This document shows, piece after piece, positions 8,741 to 18,767 of a DNA stretch of 64,000 nt; within the stretch, counting starts at the first letter, position 1, and every line of letters starts with the position of its first letter. This DNA is from Caulifigura coniformis (GTDB lineage: Bacteria > Planctomycetota > Planctomycetia > Planctomycetales > Planctomycetaceae). The stretch lies in NCBI RefSeq assembly GCF_007745175.1, contig NZ_CP036271.1, positions 3,670,314-3,734,313 on the forward strand. The letters run 5' to 3'. The notes below the pieces were generated by a model. The model made no database searches. It worked only from the letters and a program-made list of their open reading frames with translations, and had not been told where the DNA came from. The translations under genes and the position numbers were made by a program.

Positions 8741-9772
8741 CTATGAATATGACAGCGACGTCGCCGTGATTCGCGAGTCGTCTTCGAGCGAGCGGCGGGA
8801 GGAGATAGATTGGGTTTTGAGGGCGGCGTGGTAGCTGCGGACCGCTTCAGCCGGGGCGAGGTTGTTGTCGACGATGTCGCGCAGGTGCTGGATGAACAGC
8901 AGCTGGCTTTCGGCCTCGTTGATCTTCCGGCCGAAGAGCGCGACGCGGGCGCCGTGCTTCCTGGCATCGTGAATGAGCTGGAACGCGTCGCGCGTGGTGC
9001 CGGCCGATCCGCCGAGGACGCCGACGACGAGATGCGGGTCGTAGGCGACGAGGTCTTCGAGAGCCCGCGGTCCGGGGTAGGGGATCTTGAGGAACGCGGG
9101 GCGGCCGGCGGAAGTCACCCCGGCGAGAGTGCGGACGATGGCATCCGAGACGAAGTGCACGACCTCTTCAGCCGGAACGGCTCCGGGGACGTTCGGATGG
9201 AACACTTCGAGGAAATGGCGGAACCGTTTGCGTTCGGCTTCTTCGCGGAAGGCAGCGTAGGCGGTGAGTGCTTCCCAGTCGCGATCGCGGTCGTTGGCGA
9301 ACGTGATGGAGTAGAGCCCCAGATTGGCGCCGCTGATACGGTCGCAGTGTTCATCGTCGATGCGGCCGGTCCGGGCGTGGTTGATGGTGGCCGACCGGAA
9401 GGGCCGGCTCGCCTTGTCGCCGAGGGCGCTCCCCCGCATCAGCCAGATGTCGGTGGTGTCGTTGGCCCGGATGGCGGGAGTGACGGTGGAGTGATCGAAG
9501 ATCCGTTCTTTCAGCGTGAGCTGCTCGCTGGTGCTGTTCGACATCAACATGATGTCGACGAGCCCCTGCTTCACGATGGCGCGCATTTCGTCGCGATACT
9601 CGGCCAGAGTTCGAGAGCGCGTCGGCTTGCCACCGCCGTCGTAGAGCTGCCCGGTCGCCCGGAGGCCGAACGCCATGTCGGCGTCCTTCGCGTCGGCGAT
9701 GAGGAATTCGCGCGAGCCGTGAGGATCGGCATGGATGGCGGCAAGCTTGCGGTCGAGGGACTTGGATTTCAC
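8741..9772 (-). CDS. Class I aldolase-like TIM barrel protein
   Basis: 343 residues from GTG 9772. Key blocks are MAFGLRATG, EYRDEMRAIVKQGLVDIMLMSNS, RPAFLKIPYPGPRALEDLV and LVVGVLGGSAGTTRDAFQLI, then GARVALFGRKINEAESQLLF. A Lys within a FLKIPY strand and a following glycine-rich phosphate-binding loop fit Schiff-base aldolases of the DeoC/FbaB/LacD type, where these elements hold the phosphorylated substrate. It is likely cytoplasmic and lies in the same orientation as the isomerase-like gene. I would not assign a substrate. The family assignment rests on motif order and has not been tested by alignment. Confidence 0.6.
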   Translation of the reverse strand: MKSKSLDRKLAAIHADPHGSREFLIADAKDADMAFGLRATGQLYDGGGKPTRSRTLAEYRDEMRAIVKQGLVDIMLMSNSTSEQLTLKERIFDHSTVTPAIRANDTTDIWLMRGSALGDKASRPFRSATINHARTGRIDDEHCDRISGANLGLYSITFANDRDRDWEALTAYAAFREEAERKRFRHFLEVFHPNVPGAVPAEEVVHFVSDAIVRTLAGVTSAGRPAFLKIPYPGPRALEDLVAYDPHLVVGVLGGSAGTTRDAFQLIHDARKHGARVALFGRKINEAESQLLFIQHLRDIVDNNLAPAEAVRSYHAALKTQSISSRRSLEDDSRITATSLSYS

Positions 9773-10040
9773 GGTGCGGTCTGCAAAACGTCCGGCCGTG
9801 CGGGCCGAAAGGGTGGGGTGGGAAAGCGGCGGATCATAGCCATCTGCATCGCCGTGAAAACGAAGCGGCCCCGGATCTCCAGGCGAGAGTGGTTTCCAAT
9901 GGGAGAAATCGCGACGGGAATCGGCGGGACACGCCGCCGCAGGACCAACACGGATGGCCGCCCCACCGGACCATCGGGCCGACGCCGGCCGCCCGCCAGT
10001 GCGGTGACGTTCGAGGTCAAGGAAGCGCTGCGTCCGCGGC

Positions 10041-12209
10041 TCAGGCTGCGGCCAGATCGTCTTCGGTCGTCGTCAACGCCGCTCCGTGGCACATCCGGGC
10101 ATATCGCCCCAGCGCCATCAGCGGGAAGTAATGCCGATAGAGGTGATATTTCAGGTAGAAGACACGCGGGAAGCCGGTCCCGGTAAATTCGTCTTCGTCC
10201 CATGTGCCGTCCGGCCGCAGCGTCTCGGTCAGATAACGGATTCCGCGCTGGACGGTGAGCGAACCGGCTTCCCCGGCAGCCAGGAGGCCCATCAGGGCCC
10301 ACGCCGTCTGTGAAGCCGTCGTCGGTCCCTGTCCGCGGAGCGAGGGATCGTCGTAGCTGCGGGCCGTTTCGCCCCAACCGCCGTCCGATTGCTGCGTTTT
10401 CTTCAACCATTGGACGCCATGCTGCATCCGCGGATCCGTATGCGGGACGCCGATTGCCTCGAGGCCAACCAGCACCTGCCACGTTCCGTACAGGTAATTC
10501 ACTCCCCAGCGGCCGTACCAGGCGCCGTCCTTTTCCTGCGTCTTCCAGACGAATTCCAGCGCTTCGGCCAGAGGCTCGAGCGACAGGCTTCCGCCGCAGC
10601 GGCCGAACATTTCGAGGGTCCGCGCGGTGATATCGGCGGTCGGCGGGTCGATCATGGCGTTGTGATCGGCGAACGGCACACGCGTGAGCAGTTCCCGCGT
10701 GTTGTCGGCGTCGAAGGCTCCCCAGCCGCCGTTCTTGCTCTGCATCGAGAGGATCCAGTTGATGCCACGGCGCATCGCGTCGAGGATCGGCTGGGACGTA
10801 TCGAGGTTGGCGAGGATGTGGCGGGGATCGGCGGTTTTGCCCGCCATGATCACCCCGTCGACCGAGTGCTGCTCCGTGCTGCGGACGGTCGCCGGCGACG
10901 ACAGGGCGAGGTTCCACGACACCTGTTCTCCTTCCGGCAGGCATTTCGCCAGCGCCATCAGGACCATGATGGTGTCGTCGATATCCGGATAGAACCGGTT
11001 GTTGAATTCGAAAGCCCAACCGGAAGGCTCGACCTCCTTGTTCCGGACCGACCAGTCGCCCGGCTGACGGATCTCCTTCGACAGCAGCCACGCGATGGCC
11101 TGGCGAATCTGTGGCGAATCGGCCGGCACGCCCGCTTCGCGGAGGGCGATCACGCTGATCGCGGTATCCCACACGGGAGACCGGCAGGGCTCCAGCCAAG
11201 CCATGTCCCCTTCGCGGATCGTCAGCTTTTCGAGTTCGTGCAGAGCGGTCTTCACTTCCGGGCTGTCCTCGGAATAGCCCAGGCACTTCAGGGCGACGAC
11301 GCTCCACACGATGGGAGGGAAGATCGCGCCGAGACCGTCGCTGTCGGCGAAGCGCTCTTTCATCCAGTCGGCCGCGAGCCGGATGCAGCGCTTGCGGAGC
11401 GGCATCAGCCTGAGCTTTTCGAGTCCTTTCCAGCCGCGGTCGACTCCGCGGAAGATGGCGGCCCAGTCGATGAGCGTTCTTTTTGTCATTTCGTCGAGCT
11501 GTTCGCTCTTCGCCATGACGACCGGCAGCTCTTCGGGGGATTTCAGGAACAGCTCGCGGAAGTGCTGCTCAGGTGGAAGCGTGATGCTCGGCTGGAACGC
11601 CCACAGGAGGCTCAGCGGCACGACGATCGTCCGCGACCACGACGACATCTCGTAGATGTTCAGCGGCATCCATGTGGGCAGGAGCATCAGCTCGGGCGGC
11701 ACTGCAGGGCATTGCCGGTACGAGATGATCCCGAGGAGCGCGAAGTAGTAGCGTGTGAAGCTGTTGACCTTCTCGGCGCCGCCGGCGGCGCGGATCGCAT
11801 CGCGCGCACGGACCATGTGCTCGGCGTTCGGATCGTCGCCAACGATCTTGAGCGCCCAGTAGGCCTTCACCGACGCGCTGATCTCCAGCAGCCCGCCGGG
11901 GAACATGGCCCATCCTCCGGTCGGCAGCTGCTGGCTGCGGATCGAATTCGCGCACGCTTTCGAGTGCTCGGACTGCCCGCGGCCGAGGTACGTCAGGAGC
12001 AGGATGTATTCCGACTCGAGGATCGTGTCTCCCTCGAGTTCGCCGATCCAGTAACCCTCGAGATGCTGGTGTTCGAGCAGCCACTCACGGGCAGACCTCA
12101 CCGCAGCCTCCACCTCAAAGGCAGCGGCGTCCTGGGGGAGGGAAACGGGGTGTTGTGCTGCCATCGCCGAAGTGTCCCGGCGTCCCAGCCGGTTTGTGCC
12201 TGAATTCAT
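10041..12209 (-). CDS. shc: Squalene-hopene cyclase
   Basis: 722 residues from ATG 12209, with a GGAAGGA site nine bases upstream. The catalytic DXDD motif is present as DIDDT near residue 409; it protonates squalene to start cyclisation to hopene. Repeated QW motifs are evident: QLPTGGWAMF, QSKNGGWGAFD, QEKDGAWYGRW, QQSDGGWGETA. Length and motif order match bacterial SHC. The enzyme is a monotopic membrane protein giving hopanoids, which planctomycetes are known to make. No squalene synthase genes (hpnCDE or sqs) are adjacent. The reverse strand of this gene also carries a very long open frame that I treat as a composition artefact. Confidence 0.96.
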   Translation of the reverse strand: MNSGTNRLGRRDTSAMAAQHPVSLPQDAAAFEVEAAVRSAREWLLEHQHLEGYWIGELEGDTILESEYILLLTYLGRGQSEHSKACANSIRSQQLPTGGWAMFPGGLLEISASVKAYWALKIVGDDPNAEHMVRARDAIRAAGGAEKVNSFTRYYFALLGIISYRQCPAVPPELMLLPTWMPLNIYEMSSWSRTIVVPLSLLWAFQPSITLPPEQHFRELFLKSPEELPVVMAKSEQLDEMTKRTLIDWAAIFRGVDRGWKGLEKLRLMPLRKRCIRLAADWMKERFADSDGLGAIFPPIVWSVVALKCLGYSEDSPEVKTALHELEKLTIREGDMAWLEPCRSPVWDTAISVIALREAGVPADSPQIRQAIAWLLSKEIRQPGDWSVRNKEVEPSGWAFEFNNRFYPDIDDTIMVLMALAKCLPEGEQVSWNLALSSPATVRSTEQHSVDGVIMAGKTADPRHILANLDTSQPILDAMRRGINWILSMQSKNGGWGAFDADNTRELLTRVPFADHNAMIDPPTADITARTLEMFGRCGGSLSLEPLAEALEFVWKTQEKDGAWYGRWGVNYLYGTWQVLVGLEAIGVPHTDPRMQHGVQWLKKTQQSDGGWGETARSYDDPSLRGQGPTTASQTAWALMGLLAAGEAGSLTVQRGIRYLTETLRPDGTWDEDEFTGTGFPRVFYLKYHLYRHYFPLMALGRYARMCHGAALTTTEDDLAAA

Positions 12210-12282
12210 TTCAGGTCCTTCCGTAAGTGGAATCCTGCCAACGAGGTGCGATCGTAGGACGGTCGGAAACCGCGCGGCAAGG

Positions 12283-12756
12283 TCATTTCACCGCCCGGGC
12301 GGGAAACCCCTCGATGATCGCAGCGTTTTCCGCAAGAAATCGGTCCCGCCAGGCGTAGCTGTCGAGCAGTCTCTCGATCGGCCGTCCCATCTGCACATAC
12401 GCGGCCGCGAGGGCTTCAATCGTGGCCAGTCCAGCCGCCGGATCTTCAAACAGTTTCGATGTTCTGGGGTACGCCGTAACCCATCCCCCCAGGCTCCGCA
12501 CCGGGACATCTGCGTAGTCCCTTTCCATGGTCGCCGCGTAGCGCCACGTCCCGTCGAGGATCAGCAGGCCCCGATCGGCATCGTCGGCCGTCAACTGCGG
12601 GCCTCCCAATCCGAGTCGGACATATCCCTCCAGCGGCTGAGGCCCGCGTTTCGGATGTTTCCAGAACACGAACCCCTCCTGCCCACGCAGCGGCTGCACG
12701 CTGCACTTGCTGCGACGCTCTTTCGGATGGACGACGATGATCGTGGTGGGGAACAT
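12283..12756 (-). CDS. Tsr3/DTW-like small protein
   Basis: 157 residues from ATG 12756. The opening [21 protein letters not shown], the central [15 protein letters not shown] and the later [27 protein letters not shown] match the order in Tsr3/DTW-type aminocarboxypropyl transferases. In those, a D-x-T-W stretch and a late ..L.T.EAL helix line the SAM pocket. Here the DTW reads DGTW. Known members modify rRNA or tRNA with an acp group taken from SAM. The protein is shorter than archaeal/eukaryotic Tsr3. An eight-pair hairpin (12771-12788) lies just upstream. The activity is inferred. Confidence 0.55.
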   Translation of the reverse strand: MFPTTIIVVHPKERRSKCSVQPLRGQEGFVFWKHPKRGPQPLEGYVRLGLGGPQLTADDADRGLLILDGTWRYAATMERDYADVPVRSLGGWVTAYPRTSKLFEDPAAGLATIEALAAAYVQMGRPIERLLDSYAWRDRFLAENAAIIEGFPARAVK

Positions 12757-12840
12757 TCCCCCAATTTAGCCGGCCCGCTCGCGGGCCGCCGCTCCTGCCG
12801 AGCAACAAAAGTTTCCAGCGAGACGAACCTTAAAGGCGCC

Positions 12841-13872
12841 CTAAAAGTCGCCGATCACTTCGCCGTTATTTCGGGTGCAGAGGGCCCACATCACCTGTTT
12901 GTCGATATTGGCGTTGAGGGCCCGCACGGAACCGTCCATCAGCAGGAAGTTCCCGCTTCCGATATGGGGCGTGACGAAGCCGCCGGGGCTGCCCGTCGGG
13001 TCGTTGAAGGCGGACTGCCGGCTGTGGGCGACGACGGCGGTAATCGTCGGCCGCCAGTTCTGGCAGGGCGCGAGGGACGGGTTGTACTGCATCGGCCGCA
13101 TATCGAAGTTGAACAGCACCTCCTGTCCGGCCACGATGCCGGACCAGGCGCTGCGGACGAAGCCGCTGTGACGTTCCGCGATACCGATGGTGGAGGACGT
13201 TCCATCCGTGATGTCCCGCATGCGGACGGCCACGTTGCGGTGAAACATGCCGTTGAAGGGCTGGTGTTCGTAGCAGCCGTACAGCGGATCGCCGCCGGTC
13301 TTCGCTCCACCCAGGACGCCGACGAAGCTGGTCGAGGACGCATCTGTCATCACCGTGGGCGTCGCGGTGACGGACGGGGGATTGCCGCAGTCGTAGATCG
13401 AGATGGCCGTTGGACCCGGATCGGTGGGGCAGCGAAACACCGTCACATTCGTGTTCCGCGCCTTCGCGTTGACCGGAGCGGTCAAGGGGAGGTTCATATC
13501 GATCGTGTTGGCGAAGGTCCCCTGTTCGAGGAAGGGGAGCATGCGGGTGAAGAAGCTCCAGCCGGGGCCGAGATCGTCAGGGGCCGCAGTGCAGTTTCCG
13601 GCCGGAAGAGTCCAGTTGGGGTCGGCCAGTCGCGAGACGACGCCCGGCGGAAACGCGGTGAAGGCGTCGTGATAGTTGTGGAGCGCGAGCCCCTGCTGTT
13701 TGAGGTGGTTCTTGCACTGGGTCTTCCGGGCCGCCTCGCGCGCCTGCTGCACGGCGGGCAGGAGCAGGGCGACGAGAACTGCGATGATCGCGATCACGAC
13801 CAGCAGCTCGATCAGGGTGAAGCCGCGCCGAAAGCTCGTCGTTCTTCCGGCACGCAGGTTCGGCTCGCTCAT
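12841..13872 (-). CDS. DUF1559 protein with type IV pilin-like N-terminus
   Basis: 343 residues from ATG 13872. The N-terminus carries a prepilin cleavage/methylation site, [19 protein letters not shown], with Glu at +5 after the G|F cut and a long hydrophobic helix. Next come the family's [16 protein letters not shown] block and, near the end, the H-x9-DG motif ([13 protein letters not shown]). DUF1559 proteins are expanded to dozens of copies in planctomycetes and are thought to be exported, pseudopilin-like surface proteins. The body holds many cysteines that could pair. No other pilus gene is nearby, which is usual for this family. Confidence 0.93.
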   Translation of the reverse strand: MSEPNLRAGRTTSFRRGFTLIELLVVIAIIAVLVALLLPAVQQAREAARKTQCKNHLKQQGLALHNYHDAFTAFPPGVVSRLADPNWTLPAGNCTAAPDDLGPGWSFFTRMLPFLEQGTFANTIDMNLPLTAPVNAKARNTNVTVFRCPTDPGPTAISIYDCGNPPSVTATPTVMTDASSTSFVGVLGGAKTGGDPLYGCYEHQPFNGMFHRNVAVRMRDITDGTSSTIGIAERHSGFVRSAWSGIVAGQEVLFNFDMRPMQYNPSLAPCQNWRPTITAVVAHSRQSAFNDPTGSPGGFVTPHIGSGNFLLMDGSVRALNANIDKQVMWALCTRNNGEVIGDF

Positions 13873-13900
13873 TGATCAGACTTTCATTGCCTGGGGAGAC

Positions 13901-15124
13901 TCACAGTTCCGTCAGCGGCCCGATGCCGGCCACCGTCGTCTGCCCGAGCGGGTACTTGTCGAGCAGCTCCCGCACATCTTCGAGTGACACCGCCCGCAGG
14001 TCGGCGAGGTCGTCCTCGATCGTCCGGTATTCCTTGCGATACATCCAGTTTCCGCCGAGTGACGACAACCGGCCCATCGGCCGCTCGCCGCTGAGAACGA
14101 TTCGCGAGGCCACCTTGTTCCGCGCCTGCTCCAGCTCTTCGAAGGTGATTGAGCTGCGGTTGACGTCGTTGTAGATCTCCGCGATCCGGGCGAGGTTCTC
14201 GGAGGCCGTATCCGGATTGGAGCAAAGGTAAGTCGACCAGACACCGCTCCCTTCGTAGTCGCTATAGGTCAGGTCGGCCGATTCCACGATTCCCGGGTCG
14301 ACGAGGTCCCAGTACAGCCGGCTGCCGGAGTCGTCTCCGACGACAACCGACACGATGTCCGCCGCGAACCGAAGCGTGTCGGTCGCGGACGGGGCAGGGG
14401 CCATCTGCACGACGTGCTGCTGCTTCAGGTCTTTCTGCAGCAGCAGCTTGTTCGCCTGCGGCTGGGCCTCGGCGATCGCCCGGTCGGGGCGACCGGCCGC
14501 CCAGCTTCCGCAGTGCTTTTCAGCCAGTTCGACGAGCTGCTGCCAGTCGATATTGCCGGCCGCCGCCAGCAGGATGTTTCCGGCGCGGTAGCGGTCCTTG
14601 AAGTAGGCCCTCATCTGGTCGACCGTCAGAGCGGAGACCGTCCCTACCGAGCCGAGCACGCTCTGGCAGAGCGGATGCCCGGCGAAGTGTGACTCCATCG
14701 CCTTTTCGAGAATCGCGAAGGCCGGCATGTCGTCATACATGCCGATCTCTTCGAGGATCACCTGCTTCTCGGTATCGAAGTCTTCCGTCCGGAGGGCAGG
14801 CGTGAGGAGGTTGGCGAGCAGTTCGAATGTCTTCGGCAGGTACTCGGGCAGGATGGCGGCGTAGTAGAGAGTCATCTCTTCGCTGGTGGCCGCGTTGTAC
14901 TGGGCTCCCAACTCGTCAAAGATCCGGTTCACGTCGTCCGGAGTGAATCGGTCGTTTCCCTTGAACGCCATGTGTTCCAGGAAGTGACTCACGCCGCTGA
15001 CGGCCTCGGTCTCATCACGTGATCCGGCTCGCACAAAGAACCCCAGCGCGGTGCTGTAGGCGCGAGGATTCAGCTCCGCGATGATTTCGAGGCCGTTGGG
15101 AAGCTCGTGACGGTGAAAAGACAT
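13901..15124 (-). CDS. M16 family zinc metallopeptidase
   Basis: 407 residues from ATG 15124. The inverted zinc motif HFLEH occupies 47-51, with E50 the catalytic base. The downstream glutamate-rich helix (ATSEEMTLYY) supplies the distal ligand. An M16 C-terminal domain follows (FKDRYRAGNILLAAAGNI, ARNKVASRIVLSGERPMGR). The size fits a single-unit processing-peptidase-like enzyme. No signal peptide is present, so it is probably cytoplasmic. A start 16 codons upstream would overlap the divergent cytochrome gene. Only about 21 bases separate the two divergent starts, so their promoters must overlap coding sequence. Confidence 0.92.
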   Translation of the reverse strand: MSFHRHELPNGLEIIAELNPRAYSTALGFFVRAGSRDETEAVSGVSHFLEHMAFKGNDRFTPDDVNRIFDELGAQYNAATSEEMTLYYAAILPEYLPKTFELLANLLTPALRTEDFDTEKQVILEEIGMYDDMPAFAILEKAMESHFAGHPLCQSVLGSVGTVSALTVDQMRAYFKDRYRAGNILLAAAGNIDWQQLVELAEKHCGSWAAGRPDRAIAEAQPQANKLLLQKDLKQQHVVQMAPAPSATDTLRFAADIVSVVVGDDSGSRLYWDLVDPGIVESADLTYSDYEGSGVWSTYLCSNPDTASENLARIAEIYNDVNRSSITFEELEQARNKVASRIVLSGERPMGRLSSLGGNWMYRKEYRTIEDDLADLRAVSLEDVRELLDKYPLGQTTVAGIGPLTEL

Positions 15125-15145
15125 GGATTCGGTGAAAGGGTGTCG

Positions 15146-18100
15146 ATGATGTCCAAGGCCCGGCTTCTGCAATCAGGTTCGGGCGTCGTTCGGGAACGTC
15201 GCTTCGCATCGCGGCCGGGAGGCCTGGCCTTCTCGGCCGCGGCTCTGCTCATTCTTGCACAATCGTCGGCTGCTGGCCTCCTCGCCGCCGATCTCCCCCG
15301 CGTTCCGCCGGGCTTTACCGTCACCCGCGTCACCACACCCGGGATGGTGCAGCATCCGACGATGGCCTGCTTCGACGACCGGGGGCGGCTCTACGTCTGC
15401 GAAAGCGCCGGGACCAACGCCAATGCGGCCGACCTCCTCAAGGATCCGCAGGACAAGATCCTCCGTCTCGAAGACACCGACGGCGACGGGACTTTCGACA
15501 AGTCGGTCGTCTTCGCCGACAAGCTGGTGTTTCCGCAGGGTGTCCTGTGGCATGAGGGCGCGGTTTACACCTGCAGCTCGCCCTATCTGTGGAAACTGAA
15601 AGACAACAACGGCGACGGAGTGTGTGACGAGCGGACCGTCCTCGTGAAGTCGTTCGGCTTCAGCGGCAACGCCGCCGACATTCACGGCCCGTTCCTCGGT
15701 CCGGAAGGACGGTTGTGGTGGTGCGATGGCCGCCACGGGCACGAAATCCGGACGGATGAAAACGGACTCGCCGGCGGCCCGGACAACGCGGTCGACATCC
15801 CGGCCAGGCCCGAACCGGGTCTTCCGAACCCGGAGGGAAAGCTACTCTCGCAGGGGAAGGCCGCCCGCATCTTCAACTGCAATCTGGATGGCAGCGACGT
15901 CCAGACGTTCTGTGGCGGCGGAATGGATAACCCCGTGGAAGTCGACTTCTGGGACACGGGGGAAGTCCTCGGGACCGTGAACCTGTTTTACGGGACCCCG
16001 CGCGGCGATTGCCTCGTTCACTGGGTCTGGGGGGGCGTCTATCCGAAGGCCGACCAGCAGGAGTGCATTGCCGAGTTCCCCCGCACGGTCGGACTGCTCG
16101 ATGAAGTGGCCAACTACGGGCACGTCGCGGTCAGCGGGATGTGCAAATACCGCAGTGAACAGTTCGGCAAGGGGTGGAATCAATCCGTATTCGTGACGAT
16201 GTTCAACACGCACAAGGTGGTGCGGACGACGCTGGAACGGTCGGGTTCGACGTTCAAGGCGACGGGGCACGAAGACTTCGTGGTGTTTGATGATCCCGAT
16301 TCGCATCCGACCGACGTGCTGGAGGACGCTGATGGGAGCCTGCTGGTGGTCGATACCGGGGGATGGTTCCGGATCGGCTGCCCGGCCTCACAGGTGGCGA
16401 AGCCGCAGATTGGCGGGGCGATTTATCGGATTCGGAAGGACGGGGCACACCAGATTGATGATCCGTATGGTCGTTTGATTGATGTCGCCAATGCACCCAT
16501 CGAGAGTTTGTTGGATCTCACAACAGATCCCCGGCCAAATGTTGTTCGTTCGGCCCTGGCACGTCTCCGTAAGCAGTCTCTGACAAGCAATTGGACAAGA
16601 TTGAAAGGGGAGCATCGCCGCCGGTATATCGAGCTTGAATGGGCCGGATGGATTTCGAAGCACGGGTTGCTTAGCCGAGAGGCGGATGAAGTACTTCAGG
16701 AAGCTCTTCTTGGTCCGGACCTTGCATTGCGACGGCGGGCGATTGAGTCGATCGTCCGATACGAAGGGCTCACTCCAATTGATGCGATTCGACCGCATTT
16801 TCGACATCGATACCTTGCAGCCATCTCGGCCTCCCTCTCCTCCGGCCCTGTTGATCGAGCGATTGAGCACGCTGCTACGTTCGCGTTTGCACGCGTCTAT
16901 GCTCAGGGAAGCCCCGTCGGTTATCTATCCCATCAGAATCCAATTGTTCAGCGAGTCGCTTTACTAGCTGCCGATGAGTTCCCCTATGCCGCCGCAAAGG
17001 TGCCTGAACTCAAGCCCGAGGACGTCATTCCGCTCCTAGGCACTTCTGACGCCGACCTCCAGCGCACCGTCTTTGACGTCATCTCCCGCCGCGAAGGCTG
17101 GGCCGCCGGCGTTGTCGACCTCATTGCCCAATGGCTCAGCGAACCATCCCTCTCGGACGACCGCCGTGCGATCATCCGCCGCTTCCTCGCCGAACGCGCC
17201 GGCGAATCGTCCGTCCAGACGCTCATTGCCTCGCAACTCGCTCGCGCAGACCTTTCCGCCGACGCCCGGCAGACTCTCCTCGAGGCCGTTGTGGATGCGA
17301 AAGTGCCAGCGATTCCCTCGCCCTGGGTCAGCGGGTTGCTGGACGCGCTCAAAGCCGACGGCCCGGCCCGGCGTCTGGCCATTGCGGCAGCGCTTCGACA
17401 CAAGATTCCTGATCTGTCGCCGGCGCTGGATGCCCTGGCTGAGGACGAAACGATTCCCTCCGACCTGCGGATTGCCGCCATGGACGTGCAGAACGTCCGC
17501 GACCAGCAGCCGCTGGCCGACGCACGTTTCCAGTTCCTTCGCACGCAGCTCGACAGTGACGCGGACCCCGTCCTCACCGCCACCGCCGCCCGCGTGTTGG
17601 CGGATTCTCCGCTCTCGCGCGACCAGTTGATCGCCCTGGCCCCGGCTTTCGATGGGGATCACTCCCTTCTGGCCCCGACGTTGCTCCGCGCGTATGCGAA
17701 CCTCAAGGATTCCGCTGTGGCGATGGCCCTGCTGAACCAGCTCAACCTCGCGGGCGATTCCCTGATCCTGCCGGGCGCTGATCTCGCCCGTGTGTTCAGC
17801 ACGGCCCCGGCCGACGTCCAGAAGCAGGCCGCCCCGCTGCTTGCGGCGCACGGCCTCGATCCCGCGAAGCAGGCGGCCAAGCTCGCCGAGCTGACTGACG
17901 CGACGAAGACCGGCAATGCCCGCAACGGCCGCGACGTCTTCTTCAGCAACAAAGCCCTCTGCAGCCGCTGCCACCGGGTGAACAACCAGGGCGAAACCAT
18001 CGGCCCCGATCTCTCCATGGTCGGCGCCATCCGCCAGCACCACGAACTTGTGGAAGCCGTCGTCGAGCCGAGCGCCAGCTTCGTCCGCAGCTACCGCCCG

Positions 18101-18340
18101 GTGGTCCTCGCGACATCTGATGGCAAGGTCCACACCGGCGTCATCGCCAGCGAAACGTCGACCGAGATCACGCTGCGGACGGCCGACTTCGCCGAGCTGC
18201 GGATTCCCCGCAGCGAAGTCGAGACGTTCAAGGAGGCCGACCTGTCGATCATGCCAGCGGGGGTTGAGACGCGACTGACGCAGACGGAGCTGGCGGACCT
18301 GATCGCTTACCTGGCGTCGCTGAAAGAGCGGAAGCCGTAA
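15146..18340 (+). CDS. PVC-type beta-propeller / HEAT / cytochrome c dehydrogenase-like protein
   Basis: 1064 residues from ATG 15146, with GAAAGGG six bases upstream. A signal peptide (about 25-50, ending LLAA) is followed by a glucose/sorbosone-dehydrogenase-like propeller (about 55-420; DRGRLYVCESAGTN, LEDTDGDGTFDKS, DNNGDGVCDERT). HEAT-like helical repeats follow (about 430-870), then a cytochrome c domain with CSRCH near 939-943 and the later EAVVEPSASF and SIMPAGVETRL blocks. Such proteins are abundant in Planctomycetota and Verrucomicrobiota and probably oxidise sugars or other organics outside the cytoplasm. The segment 16430-16990 is notably lower in GC than the rest. A likely terminator follows at 18379-18407. 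Confidence 0.93.
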   Translation: MMSKARLLQSGSGVVRERRFASRPGGLAFSAAALLILAQSSAAGLLAADLPRVPPGFTVTRVTTPGMVQHPTMACFDDRGRLYVCESAGTNANAADLLKDPQDKILRLEDTDGDGTFDKSVVFADKLVFPQGVLWHEGAVYTCSSPYLWKLKDNNGDGVCDERTVLVKSFGFSGNAADIHGPFLGPEGRLWWCDGRHGHEIRTDENGLAGGPDNAVDIPARPEPGLPNPEGKLLSQGKAARIFNCNLDGSDVQTFCGGGMDNPVEVDFWDTGEVLGTVNLFYGTPRGDCLVHWVWGGVYPKADQQECIAEFPRTVGLLDEVANYGHVAVSGMCKYRSEQFGKGWNQSVFVTMFNTHKVVRTTLERSGSTFKATGHEDFVVFDDPDSHPTDVLEDADGSLLVVDTGGWFRIGCPASQVAKPQIGGAIYRIRKDGAHQIDDPYGRLIDVANAPIESLLDLTTDPRPNVVRSALARLRKQSLTSNWTRLKGEHRRRYIELEWAGWISKHGLLSREADEVLQEALLGPDLALRRRAIESIVRYEGLTPIDAIRPHFRHRYLAAISASLSSGPVDRAIEHAATFAFARVYAQGSPVGYLSHQNPIVQRVALLAADEFPYAAAKVPELKPEDVIPLLGTSDADLQRTVFDVISRREGWAAGVVDLIAQWLSEPSLSDDRRAIIRRFLAERAGESSVQTLIASQLARADLSADARQTLLEAVVDAKVPAIPSPWVSGLLDALKADGPARRLAIAAALRHKIPDLSPALDALAEDETIPSDLRIAAMDVQNVRDQQPLADARFQFLRTQLDSDADPVLTATAARVLADSPLSRDQLIALAPAFDGDHSLLAPTLLRAYANLKDSAVAMALLNQLNLAGDSLILPGADLARVFSTAPADVQKQAAPLLAAHGLDPAKQAAKLAELTDATKTGNARNGRDVFFSNKALCSRCHRVNNQGETIGPDLSMVGAIRQHHELVEAVVEPSASFVRSYRPVVLATSDGKVHTGVIASETSTEITLRTADFAELRIPRSEVETFKEADLSIMPAGVETRLTQTELADLIAYLASLKERKP

Positions 18341-18378
18341 GGCTCGCTGGAGGGCTCGCCACGGAGAAGAGAGACCTC

Positions 18379-18407
18379 ACCGGCGGCCGTTCAAGTCGCC
18401 GGTTTTT
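18379..18407 (+). terminator. Intrinsic terminator of the cytochrome gene
   Basis: Arms ACCGGCG (18379-18385) and CGCCGGT (18397-18403) pair perfectly around an 11-base loop and run into a T-run (18403-18407), about 40 bases after the stop. Confidence 0.7.
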
Positions 18408-18767
18408 GTGTGGCCTGAGCGGGCCGTGAAAATGTGCCTCGAATCGTGCCACGGCCTGGCTTCGACGTCCTTCGCGATGATCTCTTCGTCCTGGAGGCGG
18501 GCTGTAATTCCTACAAAAGGCCGGGGCCGATGTTGAAACTCTGCCAACCCCTGTTGACGGTCTGGGCGGAATGGTGAAAATCCGCCCGCGCCCGGGGTTC
18601 ATCCTCGAGTCAGTCTCGGCCGACGTTCGTTGGCCGACTGATCCTGAACCCGGTCCTGCCTCCCCTCCCACCTGTTTCAGCGGCATCCCGTCATCCCGCC
18701 GTGACCCAAGCCGGCGAGCGCGGCACTGTTCCGATTCGAACACCCGCCAGGATGGCGCCGACAGTTT
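18408..18767. other. Intergenic region before murE
   Basis: About 360 bases. No credible gene: open frames here are continuations of out-of-frame murE shadows. It presumably holds the mur promoter, though no clear consensus is visible. Confidence 0.4.

Noticed and set aside
10389-12203. Very long open frame on the strand opposite squalene-hopene cyclase
   Set aside because: It mirrors shc across its whole length, has no recognisable domain and has the Arg/His/Glu-rich composition typical of antisense frames in high-GC genes.
12172-13875. Plus-strand frame over the Tsr3-like and DUF1559 genes
   Set aside because: It crosses two clear minus-strand genes and their gap and has no family features.
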